Shown here: positions 13,465-22,242 of the stretch, one piece after another | Numbering within the stretch: the stretch's first letter is position 1 | Layout of the letters: each line of letters opens with the position of its first letter | Translations under genes and position numbers: made by a program | Notes under the pieces: model-generated | Told to the model about the DNA's origin: nothing | The model's database searches: none | What the model saw: the letters and a program-made list of their open reading frames with translations, nothing else | Assembly (NCBI GenBank): GCA_930633525.1 | Contig: CAKNFP010000001.1 | Location: forward strand, 4,091,501 to 4,155,500 | DNA length: 64,000 bases | Source of the DNA: Hyphomicrobiales bacterium | GTDB lineage: Bacteria > Pseudomonadota > Alphaproteobacteria > Rhizobiales > Beijerinckiaceae | Reading direction: 5' to 3'

Positions 13465-16101
13465 TTGGTCGCTACCTGGAATCCTGCCGCAGCCAGCTCC
13501 TATTATCTCCGCGGTGCCGAGTACTACCTCGGCACCGCGGAGCCGGCTGGCCGTTGGTATGCTCCCGCCGGCGATTTCGAGCTCGTGGACGGCGCCGAGG
13601 TCGAGCCGGCCGCATTCGAGCGCCTTTATGCTGGCGTCGGCTCCGATGGCAAAACCCTGCTCTCGCAGCGCGGCCGGGCCGATCGCGTCCCGGCCTTCGA
13701 CGTCACCTTCAGCGCGCCGCGTTCCGTCACTCTGGCCTGGGTCTTCGCTGGCCCGGATCTGAAAGCGTCCATCGAAGCTGCGCAGGAACGCGCCGCCCGC
13801 GCTGCTCTCGGTGTCGTCGAGCGGGAAGCGATGTGGGCGCGCCGTGGCAAGGGCGGCCAGGTGCTCGAGCCGGTCGCGCTCTCGGCCGCCTTGTTCCAGC
13901 ACGGCGAAAGCCGTCCGGCCGAGCATGAGGACGAACGCGTCTTCGGCGATCCGAATCTGCATATCCATGCCGTCATCCTCAACCTCGCCACACGCGCGGA
14001 CGGTTCCATCGGAGCCATCCATTCGAAAATTCTGCGCGACTGGAAGATGGCCGCCGGCGCGCATTATCACGCCGCGCTTGCGCATGAGATGGAAACGCTC
14101 GGCTTCGCGATCGATCGTATCGGCTACAACGGGACCTTCGAGCTTGCCGGCGTTCCCGATGAACTGATCCGGTATTTCAGCGCGCGGCGAAAGGAGATCG
14201 AGGACGAACTCGCCGAGCACCAGACGACCAGCCGCTCGGCTGCGGCGCTCGCTTCCGCCATCACCCGGGCGACGCGCGAGGCGAAGAGCGAAGCCGGAGC
14301 GCGCTCACGCGAAGAGGTCTGGACAGAAGCCGCCGCAACGCGGGGCGTCGCGGTCGAGTCCTTCACGGAGGATCTTCGCCGGCAAGATCGCCTGCTCGAT
14401 CTCGAATCGGGGGAACGCCTGCTGGCCGAGCGGCTGTCGGCCCTGCCTCGCGAACTCACGGAAGCCCGCAGTGTCTTCGAGCGGCGCGATCTCTTCCGCG
14501 CCGTGGCGGCCGCGCTCGTCGGCACCGGGCTGCCGGCCGAGCGTACGGGTCGCGAGGTGGATCGCCTGCTTCGCGACGGTGCTCTCATCGAAATCGGGCG
14601 CGATCCGATCGGGTTGCCGCGCTACTCGACCGCCGAGATGGTGGCGGTCGAGCGCCAGGTCGTCGAGATCGCGCGCGACCTCGCCGCCGATGCGCTCAAG
14701 GGCGTCGACCAGACCGCGTTGATCGTACGATGCAAAGAGGCCGGTCTCAGCCTTGAGCAGCAGGATGCTGCCTTGGTCGCGGCGGGCTCCCAGGCCATCG
14801 CGATCATCGAAGGCGCGCCGGGCAGCGGGAAGACGACGACCCTCACTCCAATCGTCAGCGCGTATCAGGAAGCAGGCTATCGGGTTCTCGGCGCGGCTTC
14901 CGCCTGGCGCATCGCGCGCATGCTGCAGACCGATCTCGGCATCGAGGCGCGCGCGACCGCAAGCTGGATCGAAAAGGCGAAGCGCGGACACAGGGTTCTC
15001 GATCGTAATACCGTGCTGATCGTCGACGAAGCCGGCCTGCTCTCGTCGCGCGACATGCATGCGATCCTGTCCGAGGTGCAGCAGGCGCAGGCCAAGCTGA
15101 TCCTCGTCGGCGACCGGGGTCAGTTGCAGGCGATCGGCGCGGGTCCCGGGCTCGATCTCGTCAGCCGCGCCGCCGCGGCTGCCCGCGTCGAGACGATCGT
15201 GCGCCAGCACGATGCCTGGGCTCGGGACGCCGTGCGCGATTTCGGCGCCGGCGAGACCGGTCGCGCGCTCGACGCCTTCGCCGAGCGCGGATTGCTCGTC
15301 GAGGTGCAGGGCGCGAGGGCAGCGATCACGGCGATCGTCGATCGCTGGGAGGCGGCGCAGGACGCCGATCCCAACGCCACGATCCTGCTTCTGGCCAGGA
15401 CCAACGCGCAGGTCGGGGCGATTTCGCGCGAAGTCCGCGGCCGTCTCAAGGATAGGGGATTGATCCGCGGCCCCGAGATCGAGGTCGCGACCGTCACCCC
15501 TTCCGGCCATGCGAGCCAGATCGTGCTGGCGGCGGGTGATCACATCCGCTTCCTCGTTCGCGACGACGAACTCGGTGTCGTCAACGGTTCGACCGGCATC
15601 GTCATCAAGGTGATGGAGCAGTCTGATCCGACTGCGTCGAGCGGGCGCAGGGTTCGGATCGAAGCTGTCACGGGTGGGCGTCCTGTCGTCTTCGATCCCG
15701 CCGCGCTCGCCGACGAGAAGGGCCGCGTTCGTCTCGGTTGGGGCTATGCGAGTTCGATCTACGGCAGTCAGGGACTGACGGTCGACCGCGCTCTGGTTCT
15801 CGCCGATCCCGCACTCGATCGCCACGACATCTATGTCGCCGCGAGCCGGGCGCGAATCGAGACGACGCTTGTCGTCGATACGGCAGCGATCGATCGTCAT
15901 CTGCTCGCCGACAGCCCTCTCGATCGACAGACGGCGGATGCCGTGCCGTCGGCGCTGGAACGCCGCGCCTGGCTCGCCGGGCGCCTGTCGCGGTCCAACG
16001 TCAAGCTTTCGACCGTCGCGGTGATCGAAGCCGGCCGTGATCATGCCGGAAGCCGGGCCATTCTCGCCTCCCGATCCCGTGAGCTCGACCATGGGCTCTG
16101 A
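13465..16101 (+). CDS. MobF-family conjugative relaxase-helicase (TraA/TrwC-like)
   Basis: The 878-residue protein carries an N-terminal TrwC relaxase domain: tyrosines Y13, Y14, Y20 and Y21 in SSYYLRGAEYYLG, and the three-histidine metal site (H146 in LFQHGESR, H166 and H168 in DPNLHIHAV). It nicks oriT and stays covalently bound to the transferred strand. A RecD-like helicase follows, with Walker A GAPGSGKT at about residues 450-457, LIVDEAGLLS near residue 515 and a C-terminal YGSQGLTVDRAL motif. Length is typical for MobF. The start codon is TTG, preceded by GGAGG that is buried in a hairpin. It overlaps the following small gene by 11 bases. Confidence 0.92.
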   Translation: MVATWNPAAASSYYLRGAEYYLGTAEPAGRWYAPAGDFELVDGAEVEPAAFERLYAGVGSDGKTLLSQRGRADRVPAFDVTFSAPRSVTLAWVFAGPDLKASIEAAQERAARAALGVVEREAMWARRGKGGQVLEPVALSAALFQHGESRPAEHEDERVFGDPNLHIHAVILNLATRADGSIGAIHSKILRDWKMAAGAHYHAALAHEMETLGFAIDRIGYNGTFELAGVPDELIRYFSARRKEIEDELAEHQTTSRSAAALASAITRATREAKSEAGARSREEVWTEAAATRGVAVESFTEDLRRQDRLLDLESGERLLAERLSALPRELTEARSVFERRDLFRAVAAALVGTGLPAERTGREVDRLLRDGALIEIGRDPIGLPRYSTAEMVAVERQVVEIARDLAADALKGVDQTALIVRCKEAGLSLEQQDAALVAAGSQAIAIIEGAPGSGKTTTLTPIVSAYQEAGYRVLGAASAWRIARMLQTDLGIEARATASWIEKAKRGHRVLDRNTVLIVDEAGLLSSRDMHAILSEVQQAQAKLILVGDRGQLQAIGAGPGLDLVSRAAAAARVETIVRQHDAWARDAVRDFGAGETGRALDAFAERGLLVEVQGARAAITAIVDRWEAAQDADPNATILLLARTNAQVGAISREVRGRLKDRGLIRGPEIEVATVTPSGHASQIVLAAGDHIRFLVRDDELGVVNGSTGIVIKVMEQSDPTASSGRRVRIEAVTGGRPVVFDPAALADEKGRVRLGWGYASSIYGSQGLTVDRALVLADPALDRHDIYVAASRARIETTLVVDTAAIDRHLLADSPLDRQTADAVPSALERRAWLAGRLSRSNVKLSTVAVIEAGRDHAGSRAILASRSRELDHGL

Positions 16102-16285
16102 GAGCGAGACGGGGCCGATCGTCGTCGATGACTGGCCTGAACCGGTCCCGGTTTCGCGGGCCGAGCTCGACGTGATCGAGACCTGGCTCGGTCGCCTTCT
16201 CGACGAAATCCTGACCCCGCCGGGTAGGCAGGACCGTCGAGAGCCTTCCCCGAAACCAGCCCCGACCCCACCAGAAGGAATTTGA
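16091..16285 (+). CDS. Small hypothetical protein overlapping the relaxase end (64 aa)
   Basis: An ATG at 16091 overlaps the relaxase stop (16099-16101) in another frame. The product is acidic and proline-rich (PIVVDDWPEPVPVSRAELDVIETWLGRLLDEIL) with one amphipathic helix in the middle. No family is recognised. Overlap with the relaxase suggests translational coupling and an accessory role in transfer. An upstream in-frame ATG at 16037 would add 18 residues, but sits deeper in the relaxase gene. Confidence 0.5.
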   Translation: MGSESETGPIVVDDWPEPVPVSRAELDVIETWLGRLLDEILTPPGRQDRREPSPKPAPTPPEGI

Positions 16286-16286
16286 C

Positions 16287-16604
16287 ATGAATGAAGAGCA
16301 GCATCTGCAGGCGCTCGTGGAGATGGCCACCGCCAACCAGGACCTTATCCTCCGGAGCGAGAACCACACCGACGCCCTTCGCGAGATCATCGGCGCGAGC
16401 GACATCGTCTGGGGCATCTGGCAGGACGAGAGATCCCCCACCGGCGTCGACAGCATGATCATCAAGGGCCTGGGTCGGCTAATGTTGATCCAGCAGGCCG
16501 CGCGTGCCGTTGCGGTCAAGATGACGGCGGTGCCGTGCAGGGAACCGGCCGAGGCCGAAGCCATGCGCCAGATCCTCGGCGACGGACGCACTGCGCGTGG
16601 ATAG
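16287..16604 (+). CDS. Small hypothetical protein of the element (105 aa)
   Basis: This 105-residue protein starts at ATG 16287, one base after the preceding stop, with AGAAGG as ribosome binding site inside the end of the previous gene. It is helical, with a central segment DSMIIKGLGRLMLIQQAARAVAVKM and an acidic N terminus. I do not recognise a family. It is the last gene before the recombinase and probably belongs to the relaxase transcription unit. Confidence 0.6.
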   Translation: MNEEQHLQALVEMATANQDLILRSENHTDALREIIGASDIVWGIWQDERSPTGVDSMIIKGLGRLMLIQQAARAVAVKMTAVPCREPAEAEAMRQILGDGRTARG

Positions 16605-16830
16605 GCCGTTCTCGCGCCGGCTCTTGCGCTAGCCATCGTCTACAGGCTCGATAGCCTCGGCCGCCAGCATGATGCGGGGGCTGAGAGATAGCGAGCGCCG
16701 GTTTGCGCCGGTCGCCCCTGGCGCGAAATCAATCCGAGCGACGATATCGCTCGCTGCGTTGCTGTAAATATTTGATCCAAATGAAGAATTATGCTCTAAT
16801 GTAGGGGCTGGTCTGCGCAGGAAAGCAAAG

Positions 16831-18525
16831 ATGAACAAGTATCTCCACAAGTCGAAATTTGAGTCGACGATATCGGATGGCTCCGTTCGAGCGTGCGGAT
16901 ACTTTCGTGTGTCGACCGGAAGGCAAGCCGAGTCTGACCTGTCGATCCCCGACCAGCGCAAGCAGATCCTCGCTTTCTGCGCCGGCAAAGGCTGGAACCT
17001 CCTCGCCGAATATGTCGAGCCCGGCGCCTCGGCGACCGACGACGTCCGCCCGGAATTCCAGAAGATGATCGAGCGCGCGACCGACGACGATCGGCCGTTC
17101 GACGTGATCCTGGTCCACTCCTTCAGTCGCTTCTTCCGCGATGCCTTCGGGCTGGAGATGTATATCCGCAAGCTTGCGAAGGCGGGCGTGCGCCTCGTCT
17201 CCATCACCCAGGAACTGGGCGACGATCCGGCTCAGGTGATGATGCGCCAGGTGATCGCGCTGTTCGACGAGTATCAGAGTCGGGAGAACGCAAAACACGT
17301 TTTACGTGCAATGAAGGAAAATGCACGTCAGGGTTTTTATAATGGCTCGCCGGTTCCGCTCGGTTATACCACCGCTGAAGTCGAGAAGCGCGGCAACCGG
17401 ACCAAGAAGAAGCTCGTCGAGGATCCGGTCGAAGCGGAGACCGTGCGGCAGATCTTCAAGCTCTACCGGTCGGGCGACGGAACGAGCGGACCCCTCGGCA
17501 TCAAGCAGGTGACCTGCTGGCTGAACGAGCGCGGCTACCGCACGCGCAAGGGAGCCCGCTTCGGCGTCGCGACCGTCCACGGCATCCTGACCAACACCGT
17601 CTATATCGGCGAATGGGTTTTCAACAAGCGCGAGGCCAAGACGCTGACCCAGAAACCCGCGAGCGAGCACATCGTCGTCGAGGTGCCGGCCATCATTCCG
17701 CGTGATGAATTCGACGCGGTGCAGGCGCGCATGAAGGTCAACGCCCCGATGACCACGCCACCGCGTGTCGTCACCGGTCCGATCCTGTTGACCGGTCTTG
17801 CGACCTGCGCCACCTGCTCGGGCGCGATGACATTGCGGACCGGCACCTCGAAATCGGGGCAGGTCCACCGCTACTACTCATGCTCCGTCCACGGCCGGAT
17901 GGGAAAGACGGCCTGCAAGGGGCGAGCCATCCGGATGGACAGGCTCGACACGCTCGTCACCGATCATCTCGTCGACCACCTGTTCCAGCCGGACCGGCTA
18001 ACGACCATGCTCGCCGGCTTGGCGGCGGGGCGCGCCGAGCGTGCGCTGGAGGTCGATGGTCGGATCACCACCCTCCAGACCGAGGCGAGCCAGGCCGAGG
18101 ATCGGTTGAAGCGTCTCTACAAGATGGTCGAGGATGGCGTGACCGATCTCGACGATCTGCTGAGGGAGCGGATCGCCGCGCTCAAGCTGGAGCGTGATCG
18201 CGCCACCGCCGCGCTCGAGCGAATCAAAGCCCAAGCTGCTCCGCCGACCGTCCTGGAGCCGGAGGCCATCGAGCGGTTCGGGCGCCTCATGCGCGAAAGC
18301 GTCACCTCCGGCGATGTCCCGTTCCGCAAGGCTTACATCCAGTCCGTCGTCGATCGTATCGAAGTCGATGACGATCTTGTCCGCATCATCGGGGATAAAA
18401 CCACCCTGGAGCAGGCGATCGCGAGCAATGCCGCGCGGAACCTGGGTGTTCGCAGTTTTGAACGGAAGTGGCGCTCCCTAGGGGACTCGAACCCCTGTTT
18501 TCGCCGTGAGAGGGCGACGTCCTAG
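16831..18525 (+). CDS. Large serine recombinase (element integrase)
   Basis: The 564-residue protein has a resolvase/invertase catalytic domain with the nucleophile S28 in YFRVSTGRQ and arginines in SFSRFFRD, a recombinase domain (residues ~170-300), a zinc ribbon (C326, C329, C351, C362) and a coiled coil (residues ~405-450), the plan of large serine integrases. It would integrate and excise the element. AGGAAAG precedes the ATG and an AT-rich promoter-like stretch lies at 16760-16810. Its final residues after FERKW (RSLGDSNPCF...) are the antisense reading of the tRNA-Glu gene, and its stop codon lies inside that gene, so the coding end was created at the attachment site. Confidence 0.9.
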   Translation: MNKYLHKSKFESTISDGSVRACGYFRVSTGRQAESDLSIPDQRKQILAFCAGKGWNLLAEYVEPGASATDDVRPEFQKMIERATDDDRPFDVILVHSFSRFFRDAFGLEMYIRKLAKAGVRLVSITQELGDDPAQVMMRQVIALFDEYQSRENAKHVLRAMKENARQGFYNGSPVPLGYTTAEVEKRGNRTKKKLVEDPVEAETVRQIFKLYRSGDGTSGPLGIKQVTCWLNERGYRTRKGARFGVATVHGILTNTVYIGEWVFNKREAKTLTQKPASEHIVVEVPAIIPRDEFDAVQARMKVNAPMTTPPRVVTGPILLTGLATCATCSGAMTLRTGTSKSGQVHRYYSCSVHGRMGKTACKGRAIRMDRLDTLVTDHLVDHLFQPDRLTTMLAGLAAGRAERALEVDGRITTLQTEASQAEDRLKRLYKMVEDGVTDLDDLLRERIAALKLERDRATAALERIKAQAAPPTVLEPEAIERFGRLMRESVTSGDVPFRKAYIQSVVDRIEVDDDLVRIIGDKTTLEQAIASNAARNLGVRSFERKWRSLGDSNPCFRRERATS

Positions 18526-18544
18526 ACCGCTAGACGAAGGGAGC
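18469..18544 (-). tRNA. tRNA-Glu (anticodon CTC), attachment site of the element
   Basis: The minus strand folds as a complete 76-base tRNA: acceptor GCTCCCT/AGGGAGC, anticodon stem TCGCC/GGCGA with loop CTCTCAC (anticodon CTC), T arm GGGGTTCGAGTCCCC, discriminator G and an encoded CCA. The 3' end faces the mobile element, and the recombinase ORF runs into it from the left, the classic position for integration in a tRNA 3' end. The gene is intact, so integration restored it. The partner attachment site should repeat part of this 3' end beyond the left edge of the window. Confidence 0.93.
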
Positions 18545-18560
18545 GTTCAGTGAACGTCCC

Positions 18561-18587
18561 TATATAGGGCATCAGCGCACTATTCAA
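18561..18587 (-). promoter_or_regulatory. Promoter of tRNA-Glu
   Basis: On the minus strand TTGAAT (18582-18587) and TATATA (18561-18566) are separated by 15 bases and sit just upstream of the tRNA 5' end at 18544. TATATA is embedded in a short palindrome. Confidence 0.5.
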
Positions 18588-18707
18588 GAGGCAGCACACT
18601 AAGAAGCGTCACAAAGATTTCGCAGTGCACTAGCCCCGAGGCTCCACAGCCGCCCACCGTTGTGTCACACTGCTGTCGTCAATGCTCTAAAGAGAGGAGA
18701 TAGTCCG

Positions 18708-18899
18708 ATGTCTTTGCAGGCCCATATCATGGAGCTCAAGAGGCGGCATCAGGCCCTCGAGGAGGAGATACAATCGACACTCGCGAGCCCGTCTAACGCC
18801 AGCACTCTCAAGGTGGCCGAGCTCAAACGCAAGAAACTCCAGCTCAAGGACGAGCTCGAGCAATTGCAGCATGGCATGGCGTCTAAGTCCATACATTAG
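18708..18899 (+). CDS. DUF465 family small protein (YdcH-like)
   Basis: The 63-residue protein matches DUF465: a helical hairpin with LKRRHQALEEEIQ near the N terminus and ELKRKKLQLKDELEQL in the C-terminal half. These short coiled-coil proteins are abundant in alphaproteobacteria; their role is unknown. The ATG at 18708 has AGAGAGGAGA 8-17 bases upstream, better than the longer in-frame start. It is the first chromosomal protein gene right of the tRNA. A terminator follows about 95 bases after its stop. Confidence 0.88.
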   Translation: MSLQAHIMELKRRHQALEEEIQSTLASPSNASTLKVAELKRKKLQLKDELEQLQHGMASKSIH

Positions 18900-18993
18900 C
18901 ATCGCTTCCGAGCCGTCATAGCCCGCGCCTCAGCTTTGGCGCTGATGGGATGATGGCTCCGGTCAGAGGAGGCCTCCCCCTCCTCCATAATTC

Positions 18994-19026
18994 GGGCACC
19001 GGACATACCAGCCGGTGCTCTTTTAT
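18994..19026 (+). terminator. Factor-independent terminator
   Basis: GGGCACCGG pairs with CCGGTGCTC across a 9-base loop and is followed by TTTTATT on the plus strand. It lies 95 bases downstream of the DUF465 gene; the stretch between (18900-18993, with an internal GGAGG/CCTCC pairing) could be the 3' UTR or a small RNA. Confidence 0.75.
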
Positions 19027-19199
19027 TATGGGGCGGACGCATGATCCGTCTCCCCCGTCCGCCAGACCGCGGCTTGCCGGCGAAACCTCAGCCTCAACAC
19101 GGGGAAAGTCGCCCAGGTCGTCCGGGCGCGGGCCGTCCCGCCACAGCGGAGCCCTCTCCCCCGATTTTCGGCGGTAGCCTGTCCTCTGCTTCGACTGTG

Positions 19200-20225
19200 C
19201 TACTTCTGGTCCTGAGGCGCTGGCTCGGGCACGTCGGCGATCTCCCTAACCACGCGCGTCTGCGCCTGGGGCAGCGGTGTTGCGCCCTCGATATCCCGGA
19301 GAAACATGGTTATCTGCGGGATGGACCCGTGGTCGGGCAGATCCACATGTCCCCCGCCCGGAAACGAAACCAGCCGCTTGGGGCCCGGCGCCAGATTGAA
19401 CAGCGTGACGCCTTGCACATAGGGGATGATCTGGTCCTTGAGCCCGTGCAGGATAAGAAGCGGCGCGCGCATCTTGCCGATAAGCTCATCCGACCGGAAC
19501 GGGTCGCGCATGAGGAGCTTGACGGGCGCCCAGGGGTAACGCTCGGCGCCGACCTCGGCGGTCGAGGTGTAGGGCGATTCCAGGATGACGCCCTTGAGCG
19601 GGACTTCCGCCGCAAGGCCCACGGCGACGCCGGTGCCGAGTGATTCGCCATAGGCGACGAGGCGGTCGGCGCCGAAGCGTTCAGCGGCGGCCTTGTATGC
19701 GGCGCGCGCATCAGCCCGCAGGCCTGACTCGGAGGGACTGCCCGTGGAGCCGCCATAGCCGCGGTAGCTGACGATGAACAGCCCTTCTCCATCCTCGCTC
19801 AAGGCCTTGTAGCGGTCGAGCCGGCCAGGACGCGCGAGATTGCCGCTCTGGCCATGGAAATAGAGAAGGACGGGCTTGCCCTCCTGAGGCGGCAGAACCC
19901 AGGCGACCAGGGTTTCGCCGTCCTCGGTGCGGATGGTCGTCTCTGTCAGCCCCGTAATACCCGCGACCGCGGGATCGGTCCGCGTCGGATCAAGCGGAAA
20001 GAGATAATGCCGCTGCTGGCTGTAGAGGGCTCCGAGTGCCGCGAGATAGGCCAGTGCGACCGCACCGATCACGAGAGCGACAAAGCGTCGCCAGTTGCGG
20101 CGGATGCGCGGTGGAGCTTCCGGCGGGCGGAGCGGCAAACCAGGAAAGGCTCCCTCCGGCGGTGCCGGGGGGAGATTGGGAGGCGGCGAAGGCGGCATCA
20201 CAGGGGGATGCTTAGCGTCCGACAA
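19200..20225 (-). CDS. Membrane-anchored alpha/beta hydrolase
   Basis: The 341-residue protein has a proline-rich N-terminal ~40 residues, one membrane anchor (VALVIGAVALAYLAALGALY, about residues 49-68) and a serine-hydrolase domain with the nucleophile motif GESLG, oxyanion region LYFHGQSGN, and late acid/His positions (HGLKDQIIP, GGGHVDLPD). It resembles the BEM46/YqkD-type hydrolases whose substrates are unknown. The start is TTG at 20225, chosen because GAAGGGAGG lies 5 bases upstream; the next in-frame ATG (20198) lacks this. It is transcribed in the same direction as the upstream transhydrogenase genes but begins 88 bases after pntB. Confidence 0.85.
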   Translation of the reverse strand: MSDAKHPPVMPPSPPPNLPPAPPEGAFPGLPLRPPEAPPRIRRNWRRFVALVIGAVALAYLAALGALYSQQRHYLFPLDPTRTDPAVAGITGLTETTIRTEDGETLVAWVLPPQEGKPVLLYFHGQSGNLARPGRLDRYKALSEDGEGLFIVSYRGYGGSTGSPSESGLRADARAAYKAAAERFGADRLVAYGESLGTGVAVGLAAEVPLKGVILESPYTSTAEVGAERYPWAPVKLLMRDPFRSDELIGKMRAPLLILHGLKDQIIPYVQGVTLFNLAPGPKRLVSFPGGGHVDLPDHGSIPQITMFLRDIEGATPLPQAQTRVVREIADVPEPAPQDQK

Positions 20226-20313
20226 GCCGGCCTCCCTTCGTCACGATCAATGTTAAATCGCTGCCGAGCCAGAAACGCTCCAAACGTGGCAGTGGATCCA
20301 GCTGGTGGCAAGG

Positions 20314-21711
20314 TCACAGCGACTTGAGGATACTCTCCACCATCTTCTTGGCATCACCAAACAGCATCATGGTGTTGTCCTTGAAGAACAGCTCGTTCTC
20401 GACGCCCGCATAGCCCGAGCCCATACCGCGCTTGATGAAGAGCACCGTCTTGGCCTTCTCCACGTCGAGGATCGGCATGCCGAAGATCGGCGAGGTGGGA
20501 TCGGTCTTAGCGGCGGGATTGGTCACGTCATTCGCGCCGATGACGAAGGCGACATCGGCCTGCGCGAATTCTGAATTGATGTCCTCCAGCTCGAAGACCT
20601 CGTCATAGGGCACGTTGGCCTCGGCCAGAAGCACGTTCATGTGGCCGGGCATGCGGCCGGCGACCGGGTGGATGGCGTATTTGACGTCGACACCCTCTTC
20701 CTTGAGCTTGTCCGCCATCTCGCGCAGCGCGTGCTGGGCCTGCGCCACCGCCATGCCGTAACCCGGCACGATGATGACTTTGGCGGCGTTCTTCATCAGG
20801 AAGGCCGCGTCGTCCGCCGAGCCCTGCTTCACGGGCCGCGTCTCGACCGCCCCGGTGGCCGCCGCGGCGCTATCACCGCCGAACCCGCCGAGAATGACCG
20901 AGATGAACGAGCGGTTCATGCCCTTACACATGATGTAGGACAGGATCGCGCCCGAAGAGCCGACGAGGGCACCGGTGATGATCAGCGCCAGATTGCCCAG
21001 TGTGAAACCGATGCCCGCGGCCGCCCAGCCCGAATAGGAGTTGAGCATGGACACCACGACCGGCATGTCGGCGCCCCCGATCGGGATGATCAGCGTGACA
21101 CCGAGCACGAAGGAGACCAGCGCGATCAGCCAGAAGACCACATGGCTCTCGGTGGCGACGAAAATGGCGATCAGCGCAACGAGGAGCACGCCGAGCACGA
21201 TATTGAGCAGGTGGCGCTGCGGCAGCATGATCGGCTTGCCGGACATGCGGCCGTCGAGCTTCAGAAACGCGATGACCGAGCCGGTGAAGGTCACGGCACC
21301 GATCGCCACGCCGAGTGACATCTCGACGAGGCTTCCGCCGTGGATGGTGCCGACGGACCCGAGACCGAAAGCTTCAGGCGCATAGAGCGCACCGGCGGCA
21401 ACGAACACCGCGGCGAGGCCAACGCCCGAGTGAAACGCCGCGACGAGCTGCGGCATCGCTGTCATCGGCACGCGCTTGGCGATGACCGCGCCGATGCCGC
21501 CACCGATGGCCATGCCCAGGATGATGATCAGCCAGCTCAGGACATCCGCCGGCGGATGGAACACGATGGTCGTGAGGATCGCGATCCCCATGCCGATCAT
21601 GCCGTAGAGATTGCCCTGGCGGGAGGTTGCCGGAGACGAAAGGCCCCGCAAGGCCAGGATGAAGAGGACGCCGGCGACGAGATAAAGCAGCGCAGACAGA
21701 TTGGCGGCCAT
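20314..21711 (-). CDS. pntB: NAD(P) transhydrogenase subunit beta
   Basis: PntB forms, with PntAA and PntAB, the proton-translocating transhydrogenase that makes NADPH from NADH using the proton gradient. The 465-residue protein shows the N-terminal bundle of membrane helices (SALLYLVAGVLFILALRGLS and further) and the C-terminal NADP-binding domain with VIIVPGYGMAVAQAQHALREM and FVIGANDVTNP. The ATG at 21711 has GAGGG upstream and follows the pntAB stop by 5 bases, so the three subunits are co-expressed. Confidence 0.96.
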   Translation of the reverse strand: MAANLSALLYLVAGVLFILALRGLSSPATSRQGNLYGMIGMGIAILTTIVFHPPADVLSWLIIILGMAIGGGIGAVIAKRVPMTAMPQLVAAFHSGVGLAAVFVAAGALYAPEAFGLGSVGTIHGGSLVEMSLGVAIGAVTFTGSVIAFLKLDGRMSGKPIMLPQRHLLNIVLGVLLVALIAIFVATESHVVFWLIALVSFVLGVTLIIPIGGADMPVVVSMLNSYSGWAAAGIGFTLGNLALIITGALVGSSGAILSYIMCKGMNRSFISVILGGFGGDSAAAATGAVETRPVKQGSADDAAFLMKNAAKVIIVPGYGMAVAQAQHALREMADKLKEEGVDVKYAIHPVAGRMPGHMNVLLAEANVPYDEVFELEDINSEFAQADVAFVIGANDVTNPAAKTDPTSPIFGMPILDVEKAKTVLFIKRGMGSGYAGVENELFFKDNTMMLFGDAKKMVESILKSL

Positions 21712-21716
21712 GTCCC

Positions 21717-22166
21717 TCAGCCCTTCTTCTTGTACATGGCGAGCATGCGCTGGGTCACCAGGAAGCCACCGAAGATGTTGATGGAAGCGAGGATCAAGGC
21801 GATGAAGCCGAAGACTTTCGCCCACCAGGGCCCGGCGCCGAGATCAGGCGCTACCGAGACGCCGACGGCCAGCAGAGCCCCCACCACGATCACCGACGAG
21901 ATGGCGTTGGTGACCGACATCAGCGGCGTGTGCAAAGCCGGCGTGACCGACCAGACCACGTAGTAGCCCACGAAGACCGCGAGCACGAAGATCGCCAGGC
22001 GGAAAACCGTCGGGTCGACCGCTCCGCCCGTGGCCGCGTGGGCCACGTTGCCCACCATGTCGGCGGCATAGTCGGCATAGGTCTGCGCTGCCTCGGCTGC
22101 CTGCCGGGCCGCGTCAGCTGCCGCACGGGCGCGTTCGAGCGCTTCCTCCGGCGTAAGATTGGCCAT
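21717..22166 (-). CDS. pntAB: NAD(P) transhydrogenase subunit alpha, part 2
   Basis: This 149-residue subunit supplies the membrane helices that in enteric PntA are fused to the NAD-binding domain. After an alanine-rich helical N terminus it has four hydrophobic segments ([63 protein letters not shown]). The three-gene split form is standard in alphaproteobacteria. The ATG at 22166 was preferred over one three codons earlier because of the GGGAGTGCGAGCG ribosome-binding region. Confidence 0.95.
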   Translation of the reverse strand: MANLTPEEALERARAAADAARQAAEAAQTYADYAADMVGNVAHAATGGAVDPTVFRLAIFVLAVFVGYYVVWSVTPALHTPLMSVTNAISSVIVVGALLAVGVSVAPDLGAGPWWAKVFGFIALILASINIFGGFLVTQRMLAMYKKKG

Positions 22167-22242
22167 CGCTCGCACTCCCTCGTTGATACCGGTGTGGTTC
22201 TGTGGTCAGGGAAATCGGGGAAGAAGGGTCAGTCCGTGATGA

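Noticed and set aside
14305..16092. Long open frame antisense to the relaxase
   Set aside because: It lies fully opposite a confirmed MobF relaxase, has no recognisable domain and no ribosome binding site; long antisense frames are expected in high-GC coding DNA.
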